From an uncultured Lachnoclostridium sp. (GTDB lineage Bacteria > Bacillota > Clostridia > Lachnospirales > Lachnospiraceae), in the NCBI GenBank assembly GCA_958425285.1, contig CATZVV010000086.1, forward strand, positions 1-7,379: a stretch of 7,379 nucleotides of DNA. Reading direction: 5' to 3'. Within the stretch, counting starts at the first letter, position 1, and every line of letters starts with the position of its first letter. Shown here piece by piece: positions 1 through 6,255 of this stretch. The position numbers were made by a program, and so were the translations under genes. Under the pieces are notes generated by a model. The model was not told the origin of the DNA. It did no database searches and was given only the letters and a program-made list of their open reading frames with translations.

Positions 1-225
1 CATCGGGCGGCATTGGGAATTAGTGAGGTGTCGGATGCATTAACAATTATTATTTCAGAAGAAACGGGAATTGTTTCTTTTGCTTATCAGGGAAAGCTGA
101 AACGAGGTATGGATGCAGATTCTCTGACAGAACAGTTGACAGCCCTGAGCCTGCATAAGATGGAAGGCGATAAAAATAAATGGTGGAAGGGGTGGAAGAA
201 AAATGAAAAAAATAGCAGTAAATAA
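1..225 (+). CDS. cdaA: Diadenylate cyclase CdaA, C-terminal part (5' end outside window)
   Basis: This is the C-terminal 74 residues of a DAC-domain enzyme that condenses two ATP into cyclic di-AMP. The first visible residues are HRAALGISE, the end of the RHR-type catalytic motif followed by the conserved AALGISE stretch. They continue into SDALTIIISEETG, which is typical of the CdaA/DisA core. CdaA proteins carry N-terminal membrane helices and work at the inner face of the membrane; that part lies upstream of the window. The tail is basic and Trp/Lys-rich (NKWWKGWKKNEK), and the stop is at 223-225. The reading frame is open from base 1, so an ATG at 13 is internal and not a start. It overlaps the downstream cdaR by 23 nt, the usual cdaA-cdaR order in Firmicutes, and identification as CdaA rather than DisA rests mainly on this neighbour. 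Confidence 0.93.
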   Translation, partial: HRAALGISEVSDALTIIISEETGIVSFAYQGKLKRGMDADSLTEQLTALSLHKMEGDKNKWWKGWKKNEKNSSK

Positions 226-1483
226 TGTAGCGCTTAAGTTACTGTCTTTAGTTCTGGCGTTTATTTGTTGGTTAGTCATCATTAATATTTCGGATCCTAC
301 GATTACCAGAACGTTTTATGACGTACCGGTAGAAATACTGAATGAAAATGCAATTACATCTGCTGATTGCGTATATGAAATTATTTCTGGCGATACAGTT
401 AATATTACAGTAAAGGGCAAACGAAGTGTTGTAGAAAAGATAGACCGGGCAGATTTTGCACCTAAAGCAGATTTGAGCAAGTTGTCGGAAGTGAATGCAG
501 TTGCGATTGTGGTACCACCTCTTTCGGTGCCGAATAATGCAGAGGTACAGGTAGAGTGGAATAATGCAGTTCTACAAGTTTCATTGGAAAAGAAGAAGGT
601 AAAACAATTTAAAGTAAATTATAAAACAGAAGGAAATGTAGATTCTTCATATATTTTGGATAGTGTTTCGCTTGATACTCCAATTTTAGAAGTATCTGGG
701 GCAGCTTCGATGATGAAGAAAATTGGTAGTGTGGGAGTTGTTGTTCCATTAACCGGTCAGAAGGATGGATTTGAGAAGGAGCTAAAACCGGTTCTGTATG
801 ACAAGGAAGGGAATGAGTTATCAGCAGAAAAAGTTACGTTTGATAATAACAATATTAAAGTAGTAGTTTCAATTCTGCCTACAAAGGCGATACCGGTTTA
901 TTTTGATGTAACTGGCGATCCAAAGGAAGGATATCGTCTTGTACAGACAGACTATCAGCCAAAAAGTATACGAGTAGCAGGTAAGGACACAGAATTAAAA
1001 AATTTACGTTCTTTGACGTTGCCTCTTAGTATAGAGGAGCAAAATAAGGATATTGAAAAAGAGATTGATGTGGCATCAGAATTGCGTTCCAGTTTGAAAA
1101 CTGTGCCGGGCTATGAAACTATTTCTGTTCGATGTGTAATTGAGCGGGATGGGAGAAGAACTCTTTCGCTGACGAACAGTGATATTACAATTGTAAATTT
1201 GACAGAAAATTTGTCCTGCACGTTTGATGAAAAAGATATTAAGTATCAAATAAAGATTCTGGGAAAGGAAGAGGATTTGAAAAATATTACAAGTGCCAAT
1301 CTTTCCCCTTATCTCGACTTAAAAGGTTTGGGAGTTGGAAAGCATACTGTGTTGCTACAGTATAAACTGCCAAATGGAATTACAACAAAAACTAAGATAA
1401 AAATAAAGGTGACATTGGAGCAAATGCAAACTTCAGATGAAAATGAGGCTATGGAGACTCCAAGTCAGGAAAGTGAGGAATAG
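203..1483 (+). CDS. cdaR: CdaR, YbbR-domain regulator of CdaA
   Basis: A 426-residue single-pass membrane protein. A short basic N-terminus (MKKIAVNN) leads into one hydrophobic helix at about residues 9-29 (LKLLSLVLAFICWLVIINI). The remainder is extracytoplasmic and reads as four consecutive YbbR-type beta modules at roughly 32-118, 133-225, 229-315 and 318-408, followed by an acidic, low-complexity tail (ENEAMETPSQESEE). The 'DPTITRTFYDVPVEI' stretch right after the membrane helix is typical of the family. CdaR binds CdaA in the membrane and modulates c-di-AMP output; the direction of the effect differs between reported species. The start codon overlaps the end of cdaA by 23 nt and is preceded by a GA-rich Shine-Dalgarno stretch (GGGGTGG, about 189-195), which implies translational coupling. 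In many Firmicutes glmM follows; here leuA does instead. Confidence 0.93.
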   Translation: MKKIAVNNVALKLLSLVLAFICWLVIINISDPTITRTFYDVPVEILNENAITSADCVYEIISGDTVNITVKGKRSVVEKIDRADFAPKADLSKLSEVNAVAIVVPPLSVPNNAEVQVEWNNAVLQVSLEKKKVKQFKVNYKTEGNVDSSYILDSVSLDTPILEVSGAASMMKKIGSVGVVVPLTGQKDGFEKELKPVLYDKEGNELSAEKVTFDNNNIKVVVSILPTKAIPVYFDVTGDPKEGYRLVQTDYQPKSIRVAGKDTELKNLRSLTLPLSIEEQNKDIEKEIDVASELRSSLKTVPGYETISVRCVIERDGRRTLSLTNSDITIVNLTENLSCTFDEKDIKYQIKILGKEEDLKNITSANLSPYLDLKGLGVGKHTVLLQYKLPNGITTKTKIKIKVTLEQMQTSDENEAMETPSQESEE

Positions 1484-1485
1484 AT

Positions 1486-3150
1486 ATGTTAAATTATAAA
1501 AGATATTGCAGAGTGCCGGTTATGAATTATCCGGAAAGAGAATGGCCAAGTAAGGAAATTCAAAAAGCACCTGTATGGTGCAGTGTTGATTTGAGGGATG
1601 GAAATCAGGCATTAATAGAGCCGATGGTTGTGTCTGAGAAAATAGAGTTTTTTCAACTTCTTGTAAAACTTGGGTTTAAGGAAATTGAAGTCGGTTTTCC
1701 AAGTGCTTCACAGATTGAATATGATTTTTTGCGGCAGCTGGTAGAGAGAAATCTCATTCCGGATGACGTGACAATTCAGGTTCTTGTTCAGTGTCGGGAG
1801 CATTTGATTCGCAGAACATTTGAATCTTTACAGGGAGTAAAAAAGGCGATTGTGCATATTTACAATTCTACTTCAACATTGCAGCGTGACGTTGTTTTCG
1901 GAAAGTCTATGGAAGAAATCAAGCAGATTGCAATTGATGGGACCAAGATGGTAAAAGCGAATATGGGCGATTATGAAGGAGAACTGGTATTGGAATATTC
2001 TCCTGAAAGTTTTACCGGAACAGAACTTCCGTTTGCACTTGAGGTTTGTGAAGCTGTTATGGATGAGTGGGGAGCAGATAAAGATAGAAAAGTCATTATC
2101 AATTTGCCGGCTACTGTAGAGATGACTACCCCAAATGTATATGCAGATCAGATTGAATGGATGTGCAAAAATTTCAAGGACCGTGAAAGAGTAATTGTAA
2201 GTATACATCCACATAATGACAGGGGAACAGGTGTTGCAGCAGCAGAACTTGCTATGCTGGCAGGATGCGACAGAGTAGAGGGAACATTGTTTGGAAATGG
2301 TGAGCGGACCGGAAATGTCGATATTTTAAACATTGCATATAATATGTTTTCACAGGGCATAAATCCTGAACTGGAGTTAGAAAATGTCAACGAAATTATA
2401 GAAGTATATGAGCATTGCTGCAAGATGCATGTAGGAATGCGTCATCCATATGCGGGAAAACTTGTCTTTACAGCCTTTTCTGGTTCACATCAGGATGCAA
2501 TTAATAAGGGTGTAAAAGCGATGAAAGAACGGAAACAGGAATACTGGGAAGTTCCTTATCTTCCAATTGATCCTGCCGATGTAGGACGGGAATATGAGCC
2601 AATTGTCCGTATTAACAGCCAGTCAGGGAAAGGTGGTGTGGCTTTTGTTATGGATACATATTTTGGATTTAAACTTCCCAAAAGTATGCATAAGGAATTT
2701 GCAGATGTAATCCAGAAAATTTCCGAGAAGAAGGGTGAAGTTTCGCCAGATGAAATTATGCAGGCATTTCGTGATGAGTATATTAATAAAAAAGAGCCAT
2801 ATCACTATAAAAAATGCCTTGTAGAAGAGGTTTCTGATAGGCAAGAAGAGTTCGAGACAAAAGTAACACTTACTTATACTGAAAATGGAAAGGAAAAAAC
2901 AATCGAGACATATGGAAATGGGCCGATTGATGCCGTGCAACGTGGGATTCAGGCAGAAGCAGGTATCCCACTAAAAGTTCTTGATTACAGTGAGCATGCA
3001 TTGCAAGCAGGGTCAAATGCACAGGCAGCTGCCTATATCCATTTATTGAATCAGAAGACCGGTGCAGTAACTCATGGTGTTGGTATTAGTTCGAATATAA
3101 CAAGAGCTTCAATTCGTGCTGTGCTTTGTGCATTAAATCGTTTGTTGTAA
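1486..3150 (+). CDS. leuA: 2-isopropylmalate synthase (LeuA type 2)
   Basis: A 554-residue enzyme that joins acetyl-CoA and 2-oxoisovalerate to give 2-isopropylmalate, the first committed step of leucine synthesis in the cytoplasm. The N-terminal HMGL-like TIM barrel (about 30-305) shows the catalytic VDLRDGNQA (R38, D39), the metal-binding HPHND (H241, H243) and the GNGERTGNVD segment with N277. The spacing of D39, H241, H243 and N277 agrees with the metal ligands known in the long actinobacterial/yeast-type enzymes. The C-terminal part (about 430-554) is the leucine-responsive allosteric dimerisation domain and contains GNGPIDAVQRGI. Full length for the type-2 subfamily. ATG 1486 has a GAGGAA ribosome site 6-7 nt upstream and lies 2 nt after the cdaR stop, so leuA is probably cotranscribed. 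There is no T-box, leucine-rich leader peptide or attenuator in front of it, so leucine control may be mostly allosteric. Confidence 0.97.
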   Translation: MLNYKRYCRVPVMNYPEREWPSKEIQKAPVWCSVDLRDGNQALIEPMVVSEKIEFFQLLVKLGFKEIEVGFPSASQIEYDFLRQLVERNLIPDDVTIQVLVQCREHLIRRTFESLQGVKKAIVHIYNSTSTLQRDVVFGKSMEEIKQIAIDGTKMVKANMGDYEGELVLEYSPESFTGTELPFALEVCEAVMDEWGADKDRKVIINLPATVEMTTPNVYADQIEWMCKNFKDRERVIVSIHPHNDRGTGVAAAELAMLAGCDRVEGTLFGNGERTGNVDILNIAYNMFSQGINPELELENVNEIIEVYEHCCKMHVGMRHPYAGKLVFTAFSGSHQDAINKGVKAMKERKQEYWEVPYLPIDPADVGREYEPIVRINSQSGKGGVAFVMDTYFGFKLPKSMHKEFADVIQKISEKKGEVSPDEIMQAFRDEYINKKEPYHYKKCLVEEVSDRQEEFETKVTLTYTENGKEKTIETYGNGPIDAVQRGIQAEAGIPLKVLDYSEHALQAGSNAQAAAYIHLLNQKTGAVTHGVGISSNITRASIRAVLCALNRLL

Positions 3151-3244
3151 AAAAGTTAAATAAATTGGAATTTGTTGCAATAAATTAAGAGTTTCGTGCA
3201 TTTTCTTTATTGAAGAAGCAATTGATCATTCAAGAAGAGAGAAT

Positions 3245-3250
3245 GGAGGA
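3245..3250 (+). promoter_or_regulatory. Ribosome binding site that sets the start of the secreted protein
   Basis: GGAGGA ends 7 nt before ATG 3258. A longer in-frame reading from TTG 3210 has no purine-rich site in front of it and would place 16 charged residues ahead of an otherwise standard signal peptide. The ATG at 3258 is therefore the start. Confidence 0.85.
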
Positions 3251-3257
3251 ATTCATT

Positions 3258-4106
3258 ATGAAAAAGTCAGCAAAAACAGTTGTTGCACTTGGAATGGCAG
3301 CAACACTTGTTGCAATCGGTTTTGCAGGACCTGCAGAAACGGCAACAGCAAAAAAAACGTGGAAAGAAGAGACATCTGCTCAATTAGCAAAAACTCCTAA
3401 TGTTGTGTCCGGCTCACAAATAGAGTGGAAGCTGCATAAGCCAAAAAGAGAGCATGATGTTGTCTGCCCGGAAAAAGTTCCTAATGTTGTGTCCGGCTCA
3501 CAAATAACACCGGAAACTGCACAACCGGAAGATACATCCAGTATTAAATCGAAGGCAGTTTGTACCGCTTCAGGTAAAATTTGTATTAAATTTTCCAATC
3601 AGGTTGAATGGGATGAAGATGTTACCGTAAGTCTGACGGATGCAGATGGTGTTCAGACGATTGTTGAGGTTGTTAAGAAAAATGAAAGAATGATTGCTGT
3701 TGCTGGAACGGGTATGGTAAAAGGAGAAAAGTATACAGTTACAGTGAATGGGGTAAAGGCCGCCGGTGCAGATGAGTATACATCTGTAAGCTGTGAGTTC
3801 ACCGCTAAAAAGCTGAAGACTTGTTGCAAAGCAAAGAAAATAACCAAAAAGATTAAGGCAAAGAAGAATACAAAGATTGTTGTTCAATGTAAGGGTACAG
3901 TTAAGTTGAAGGATGCAACAGTGACCGTAACAGACGAAGACAATAATGACTATGCATCAGCGGTAGTAAGTAAATCAAAGGGAAATATCAAAGTTCGTGT
4001 AGCCGGCTTGAAAAAGAAAGAAAAATACACTGTGATAATTGATGGTGTAAAAGCTAAAAAAGAAGCAAATTATGCAGCGGTTACATCGTCCTTTGCTACA
4101 AAGTGA
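3258..4106 (+). CDS. Secreted Lys- and Cys-rich protein with two Ig-like repeats, function unknown
   Basis: A 282-residue protein that I do not recognise as a named family. Residues 1-31 form a Sec signal peptide: MKKSAK, a hydrophobic core (VVALGMAATLVAIGFAG), and a likely signal peptidase I site after TATA at 31. Next comes a linker in which the nonapeptide PNVVSGSQI occurs at 47-55 and 75-83. Two related beta-rich repeats of about 80 residues follow, near 104-184 and 199-282. Both share the pattern 'VTVxxTDxD ... I.VxVAG ... KxEKYTVxxxGVKA ... Y..V...F', which resembles bacterial Ig-like or fibronectin-like folds. The mature part is lysine-rich and has seven cysteines (70, 102, 108, 179, 189, 190, 211), which is unusual for an exported clostridial protein. 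There is no LPXTG motif, lipobox, C-terminal membrane segment or enzyme motif, so it is either freely secreted or held by charge. It lies between leuA and an ECF sigma operon, and a link to that operon is inferred from position only. Confidence 0.85.
   Translation: MKKSAKTVVALGMAATLVAIGFAGPAETATAKKTWKEETSAQLAKTPNVVSGSQIEWKLHKPKREHDVVCPEKVPNVVSGSQITPETAQPEDTSSIKSKAVCTASGKICIKFSNQVEWDEDVTVSLTDADGVQTIVEVVKKNERMIAVAGTGMVKGEKYTVTVNGVKAAGADEYTSVSCEFTAKKLKTCCKAKKITKKIKAKKNTKIVVQCKGTVKLKDATVTVTDEDNNDYASAVVSKSKGNIKVRVAGLKKKEKYTVIIDGVKAKKEANYAAVTSSFATK
3395..3506 (+). repeat. Perfect 28-nt direct repeat, two copies 84 nt apart
   Basis: The copies at 3395-3422 and 3479-3506 are identical over 28 bases, beginning TCCTAATGTTG and ending GCTCACAAATA. 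They encode PNVVSGSQI in the same frame, and the 84-nt offset equals exactly 28 codons. The 56 nt between them are not duplicated to any visible degree. Identity at synonymous positions points to recent duplication or gene conversion. Confidence 0.95.
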
Positions 4107-4122
4107 TGTAAAAGGTTATAAT
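4093..4122 (+). promoter_or_regulatory. Candidate housekeeping promoter for the sigma/anti-sigma operon
   Basis: A perfect -10 box TATAAT (4117-4122) lies 18 nt downstream of TTGCTA (4093-4098), which matches four of six bases of TTGACA. Transcription would start near 4129, about 70 nt before the sigma factor start, leaving a 5' leader that contains the hairpin at 4143-4168. The -35 falls inside the last codons of the upstream gene. This is inferred from motifs alone. I did not recognise a second, self-dependent ECF promoter. Confidence 0.45.
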
Positions 4123-4142
4123 GTATTATATACATATGAATG

Positions 4143-4168
4143 GGCTGGTGAGGTTTTCCTTGCCAGCC
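4143..4168 (+). other. 11-bp hairpin in the leader of the sigma factor gene
   Basis: Arms GGCTGGTGAGG (4143-4153) and CCTTGCCAGCC (4158-4168) pair over 11 bp, including two adjacent G-U wobbles, around a TTTT loop. No T-run follows (the next bases are ATATATGG), so it is not a typical intrinsic terminator on either strand. It could be a weak terminator of the upstream gene, an RNA-stabilising leader element or a protein-binding site. A perfect palindrome, CCATATATGG (4167-4176), overlaps its 3' arm. The sigma gene's AGGAGG site lies 22 nt downstream and is not sequestered. Confidence 0.6.
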
Positions 4169-4201
4169 ATATATGGTATTTGCAGACTATAGGAGGTATA
4201 C

Positions 4202-4768
4202 ATGGGGGTATTGGCGAAAAAACATGTGAAAGTTCAGATTGATGAAACGCTTTTTTCACGGATTAGGCAAGGCGATGAGCGTGCTTTCGAGGAGTTATAT
4301 TATATTACATATAAGCCCTTGTATGCCTTTATTCTTTCCATGACTCTAAATAGAGAAGATTCTGAAGATATTTTACAGGAAACATATATTAAAATTCGAG
4401 GTGCTTGTCATTTATACCAAAGTCAGGGAAATCCAATGGCTTGGATAATGAAAATCGCGAAAAATGAGTATTTAATGAAATTGCGAAAAGAAAAGAAATA
4501 TGAAATGATAGATATTCAGGATTGCAATAATCTGCTTTTTCTGAATCAGATTCCGGAAATGGAGAACCAGTTATTTTTAGAGCAGTTGTTTCAATCGGTT
4601 TCTCCTGAGGATCGGGATATTATTATAATGCATGTAAATATGGGTATGAAGCATAGGGAGATTGCAGAAATTAAAGGATTGCCGGTGGGAACCGTATTAT
4701 CAAGATATCACCGGGCAATGAAACTGTTGAAAAGTCAAGCAGAAGTACCAACCAAAGAGGGGGTATAA
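4202..4768 (+). CDS. ECF-type RNA polymerase sigma factor
   Basis: A 188-residue sigma-70 family protein with only the two core domains of an ECF sigma factor. Region 2 (about 17-94) contains ERAFEELYYITYKPLYAF and the polymerase/-10-recognition segment DSEDILQETYIKI (53-65). Region 4 (about 128-177) has SPEDRDIIIMHVNMGMKHREIAEIKGLP, with a helix-turn-helix near 146-170 ending VGTVLSRYHRAMKLL, for -35 recognition. Region 3 is absent, as expected for this class. A strong AGGAGG (4191-4196) precedes ATG 4202 by 5 nt. The gene ends 2 nt before a membrane anti-sigma gene, so the pair is very probably cotranscribed and translationally coupled, and the partner should hold this factor inactive at the membrane. 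The target genes cannot be read from this sequence. It is not a SigI-type factor by its sequence, although its partner has an RsgI-like ectodomain. Confidence 0.94.
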   Translation: MGVLAKKHVKVQIDETLFSRIRQGDERAFEELYYITYKPLYAFILSMTLNREDSEDILQETYIKIRGACHLYQSQGNPMAWIMKIAKNEYLMKLRKEKKYEMIDIQDCNNLLFLNQIPEMENQLFLEQLFQSVSPEDRDIIIMHVNMGMKHREIAEIKGLPVGTVLSRYHRAMKLLKSQAEVPTKEGV

Positions 4769-4770
4769 TA

Positions 4771-6180
4771 ATGTATTTAAAGGAAAAACAAAAATTATTA
4801 GATGGTTTTAATTCCCTAACGCCTGACCTTCTGCAGTCTATAAAACAACAACCGGTACAACAGATTGAGTCAGAGGCGGAATTATTTGGCTTATTACAAT
4901 CAGAGCCGGAACAAAGGAGAAACCGTGTATCTCATAAATTTGTTTATGTAGGAGTGACAGCTGCAGCCGCTATTTTCTTTTTATTTATATCTAATTTCCT
5001 GTTTTCCCGCGTGGAAGAAAATCAAATTATTATTGATGTAAATCCAAGCATCAGTATAAAAGTTGATGATGAAAACTGTATTACAGGATTAGAAGAACTC
5101 AATGAAGATTCTGCTGTCATTATGGAGAAGATACCAGAAACTGATTCGTTGGAAGAAACAATGTCATACTTGTTAAAGGCGTTAAAAGAGGAAGATTATT
5201 TTTCAGATCAAGAAGTAGGAATATTAGTTACTTATGCTTTTGATGTAGGAGAGACTCCGGATGCACAGGTGAGGCTGGCTGTTAAAGAGTTTCAGGAGCA
5301 AGAAGAATTAGATGTGACTTTAATAGAACAGACAATAAGGCCAAGTGAGTTATTAAAGAAAACAGCCAGAGAGCAAAATATTTCTATCGGGAAGTGCAAC
5401 TTTATAAAATTGCTTGAAAAAAAATATCAGTTGGATACGAAAGATATGCCTTATAAAAAAATTGAAGAGATTATAACGGAAGTAAAAGAAAAAGGGATTG
5501 ATTTGAAAAAAGGGTTAGATGGTGAGGAAAAGAATGTGACCGGTGCAGAGGTGATTTCTTTTTCACTATCTGAGTGGAAAAGATCCGAAACTAAGGAAAG
5601 CTTCTCTAGTGCCGATAGTCAAAAACATTTTGGCAGTGACAATAAAGAGCGAAAGAAAGAGGGACAATTAAAAGAAGAGAATAAAATAAAAAAGAATTTG
5701 GAAAAAGGACATGAGCAACAGTCATTTGTGCCAGTGGTAAAACAGTCGCCTGTGCCAGAAGTAAAACAAACGCTTGCACCAGAGGTAAAGCAGACATCTG
5801 TTCCGGAGATAAAACAGACATCTGTGCCAAAGGTGAAACAAACATCTATGCCAGAAGTAAAACAGACAACTGTACCAAATATGAAGCTAACCCCTACGCC
5901 AAAAACAAAGCAGACAATTGCACCAAAGGAGAATCAGTCATATAAGCGGGAAGAAAAGGCATCACCCAAGCGAGAGGACAATCAGCTTAAACCAAAATGG
6001 GAAGAAAAACAGTCGCCAAAACGAAAAGAAAGAACAGAAAAGTCAACGGATGTATTTGATTCGAAAGAGGATTCAAGATTTGGTGGAAATGAGGGTAGTC
6101 AAAATAGTAGTTTGTTTTATATAACTAGTAATTTTGCCCCGATCAGCTGGGATAATTATTTAAGAGAAACGATACCTTGA
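4771..6180 (+). CDS. Single-pass membrane anti-sigma factor with RsgI-like ectodomain and Pro/Lys repeat stalk
   Basis: A 469-residue partner of the upstream ECF sigma factor. The cytoplasmic part (about 1-56) is short and helical and lacks a CHCC zinc anti-sigma signature or an obvious RsgI N-terminal beta domain. One membrane helix spans about 57-78. Outside, residues 82-115 (ENQIIIDVNPSISIKVDDEN, then GLEELNEDS) match the RsgI-family middle domain; Asn91-Pro92 is the position where RsgI proteins are known to cut themselves. Residues 195-245 contain the RsgI-like helical element 'REQNISIGKCNFIKLLEKK'. From about 265 the chain is charged and disordered, with nine octapeptides xxxPxxKQ (318-389), two EEKxSPKR motifs, and a final hydrophobic/aromatic segment (SSLFYITSNFAPISWDNYL). 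An AGAGGGGG ribosome site 7 nt before ATG 4771 sets the start. Role as regulator is inferred from pairing and topology; the signal is unknown. No glycoside hydrolase or carbohydrate-binding module is visible at the C-terminus, unlike many clostridial RsgI proteins. Confidence 0.87.
   Translation: MYLKEKQKLLDGFNSLTPDLLQSIKQQPVQQIESEAELFGLLQSEPEQRRNRVSHKFVYVGVTAAAAIFFLFISNFLFSRVEENQIIIDVNPSISIKVDDENCITGLEELNEDSAVIMEKIPETDSLEETMSYLLKALKEEDYFSDQEVGILVTYAFDVGETPDAQVRLAVKEFQEQEELDVTLIEQTIRPSELLKKTAREQNISIGKCNFIKLLEKKYQLDTKDMPYKKIEEIITEVKEKGIDLKKGLDGEEKNVTGAEVISFSLSEWKRSETKESFSSADSQKHFGSDNKERKKEGQLKEENKIKKNLEKGHEQQSFVPVVKQSPVPEVKQTLAPEVKQTSVPEIKQTSVPKVKQTSMPEVKQTTVPNMKLTPTPKTKQTIAPKENQSYKREEKASPKREDNQLKPKWEEKQSPKRKERTEKSTDVFDSKEDSRFGGNEGSQNSSLFYITSNFAPISWDNYLRETIP
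5722..5937 (+). repeat. Nine tandem 24-nt units encoding xxxPxxKQ octapeptides
   Basis: Nine in-frame 24-nt units run without interruption and encode SFVPVVKQ, SPVPEVKQ, TLAPEVKQ, TSVPEIKQ, TSVPKVKQ, TSMPEVKQ, TTVPNMKL, TPTPKTKQ and TIAPKENQ. Proline 4 and lysine 7 are nearly invariant (unit 9 has N at 7). The central units are the most alike, and those at the ends diverge, which is usual for an array growing from the middle. It forms a stiff basic extracellular stalk in the anti-sigma factor. Confidence 0.95.
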
Positions 6181-6188
6181 TTTGTGAT

Positions 6189-6255
6189 ATGTTCCCTTCT
6201 GGGTAGACAAGTGAAATAATAAAATTCACTTACTACTTGGAAGGGAGCATTTTTT
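6189..6255 (+). terminator. Long interrupted hairpin with T-run, likely intrinsic terminator of the sigma operon
   Basis: The outer arms ATGTTCCCTTC (6189-6199) and GAAGGGAGCAT (6240-6250) pair over 11 bp with one G-U. Inside them GTAG (6203-6206) pairs with CTAC (6233-6236), and AAGTGAA (6209-6215) pairs with TTCACTT (6225-6231), around an A/T loop. That gives 22 bp broken by small internal loops. Six T's (6250-6255) follow, so it should stop transcription on the plus strand. The minus strand has no T-run after the stem, so it is a poor terminator for the convergent aroE. The structure is longer and more elaborate than a common terminator; see the finding about a mobile-element remnant. Confidence 0.72.

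Noticed and set aside
1873..2940. Three minus-strand ORFs (1873-2214, 2148-2423, 2623-2940) opposite leuA
   Set aside because: They are shadows of a highly conserved enzyme gene, without ribosome sites or recognisable protein features.
3210..3257. A TTG-initiated 16-codon extension of the secreted protein
   Set aside because: No ribosome binding site precedes TTG 3210, whereas GGAGGA sits 7 nt before ATG 3258, and the extension would spoil a typical signal peptide.
3151..3257. A terminator or riboswitch between leuA and the secreted-protein gene
   Set aside because: Only weak A/T pairings such as around TTGTTGCAA are visible, with no stable stem plus T-run and no known riboswitch core; no clear promoter could be assigned either.
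3380..3887. Overlapping minus-strand ORFs opposite the secreted-protein gene
   Set aside because: The plus-strand reading has a signal peptide, a strong ribosome site and internal repeats; the antisense products look random and Cys/Phe-rich.
5722..5937. Regular 24-nt spacing suggestive of a CRISPR-like array
   Set aside because: The units are contiguous, in frame, degenerate at the DNA level and encode a Pro/Lys stalk; there are no spacers.
5918..6124. A 68-codon plus-strand ORF in another frame within the anti-sigma gene
   Set aside because: It lies inside a Lys/Arg-rich low-complexity stretch of the real gene, has no ribosome binding site and its product has no recognisable features.
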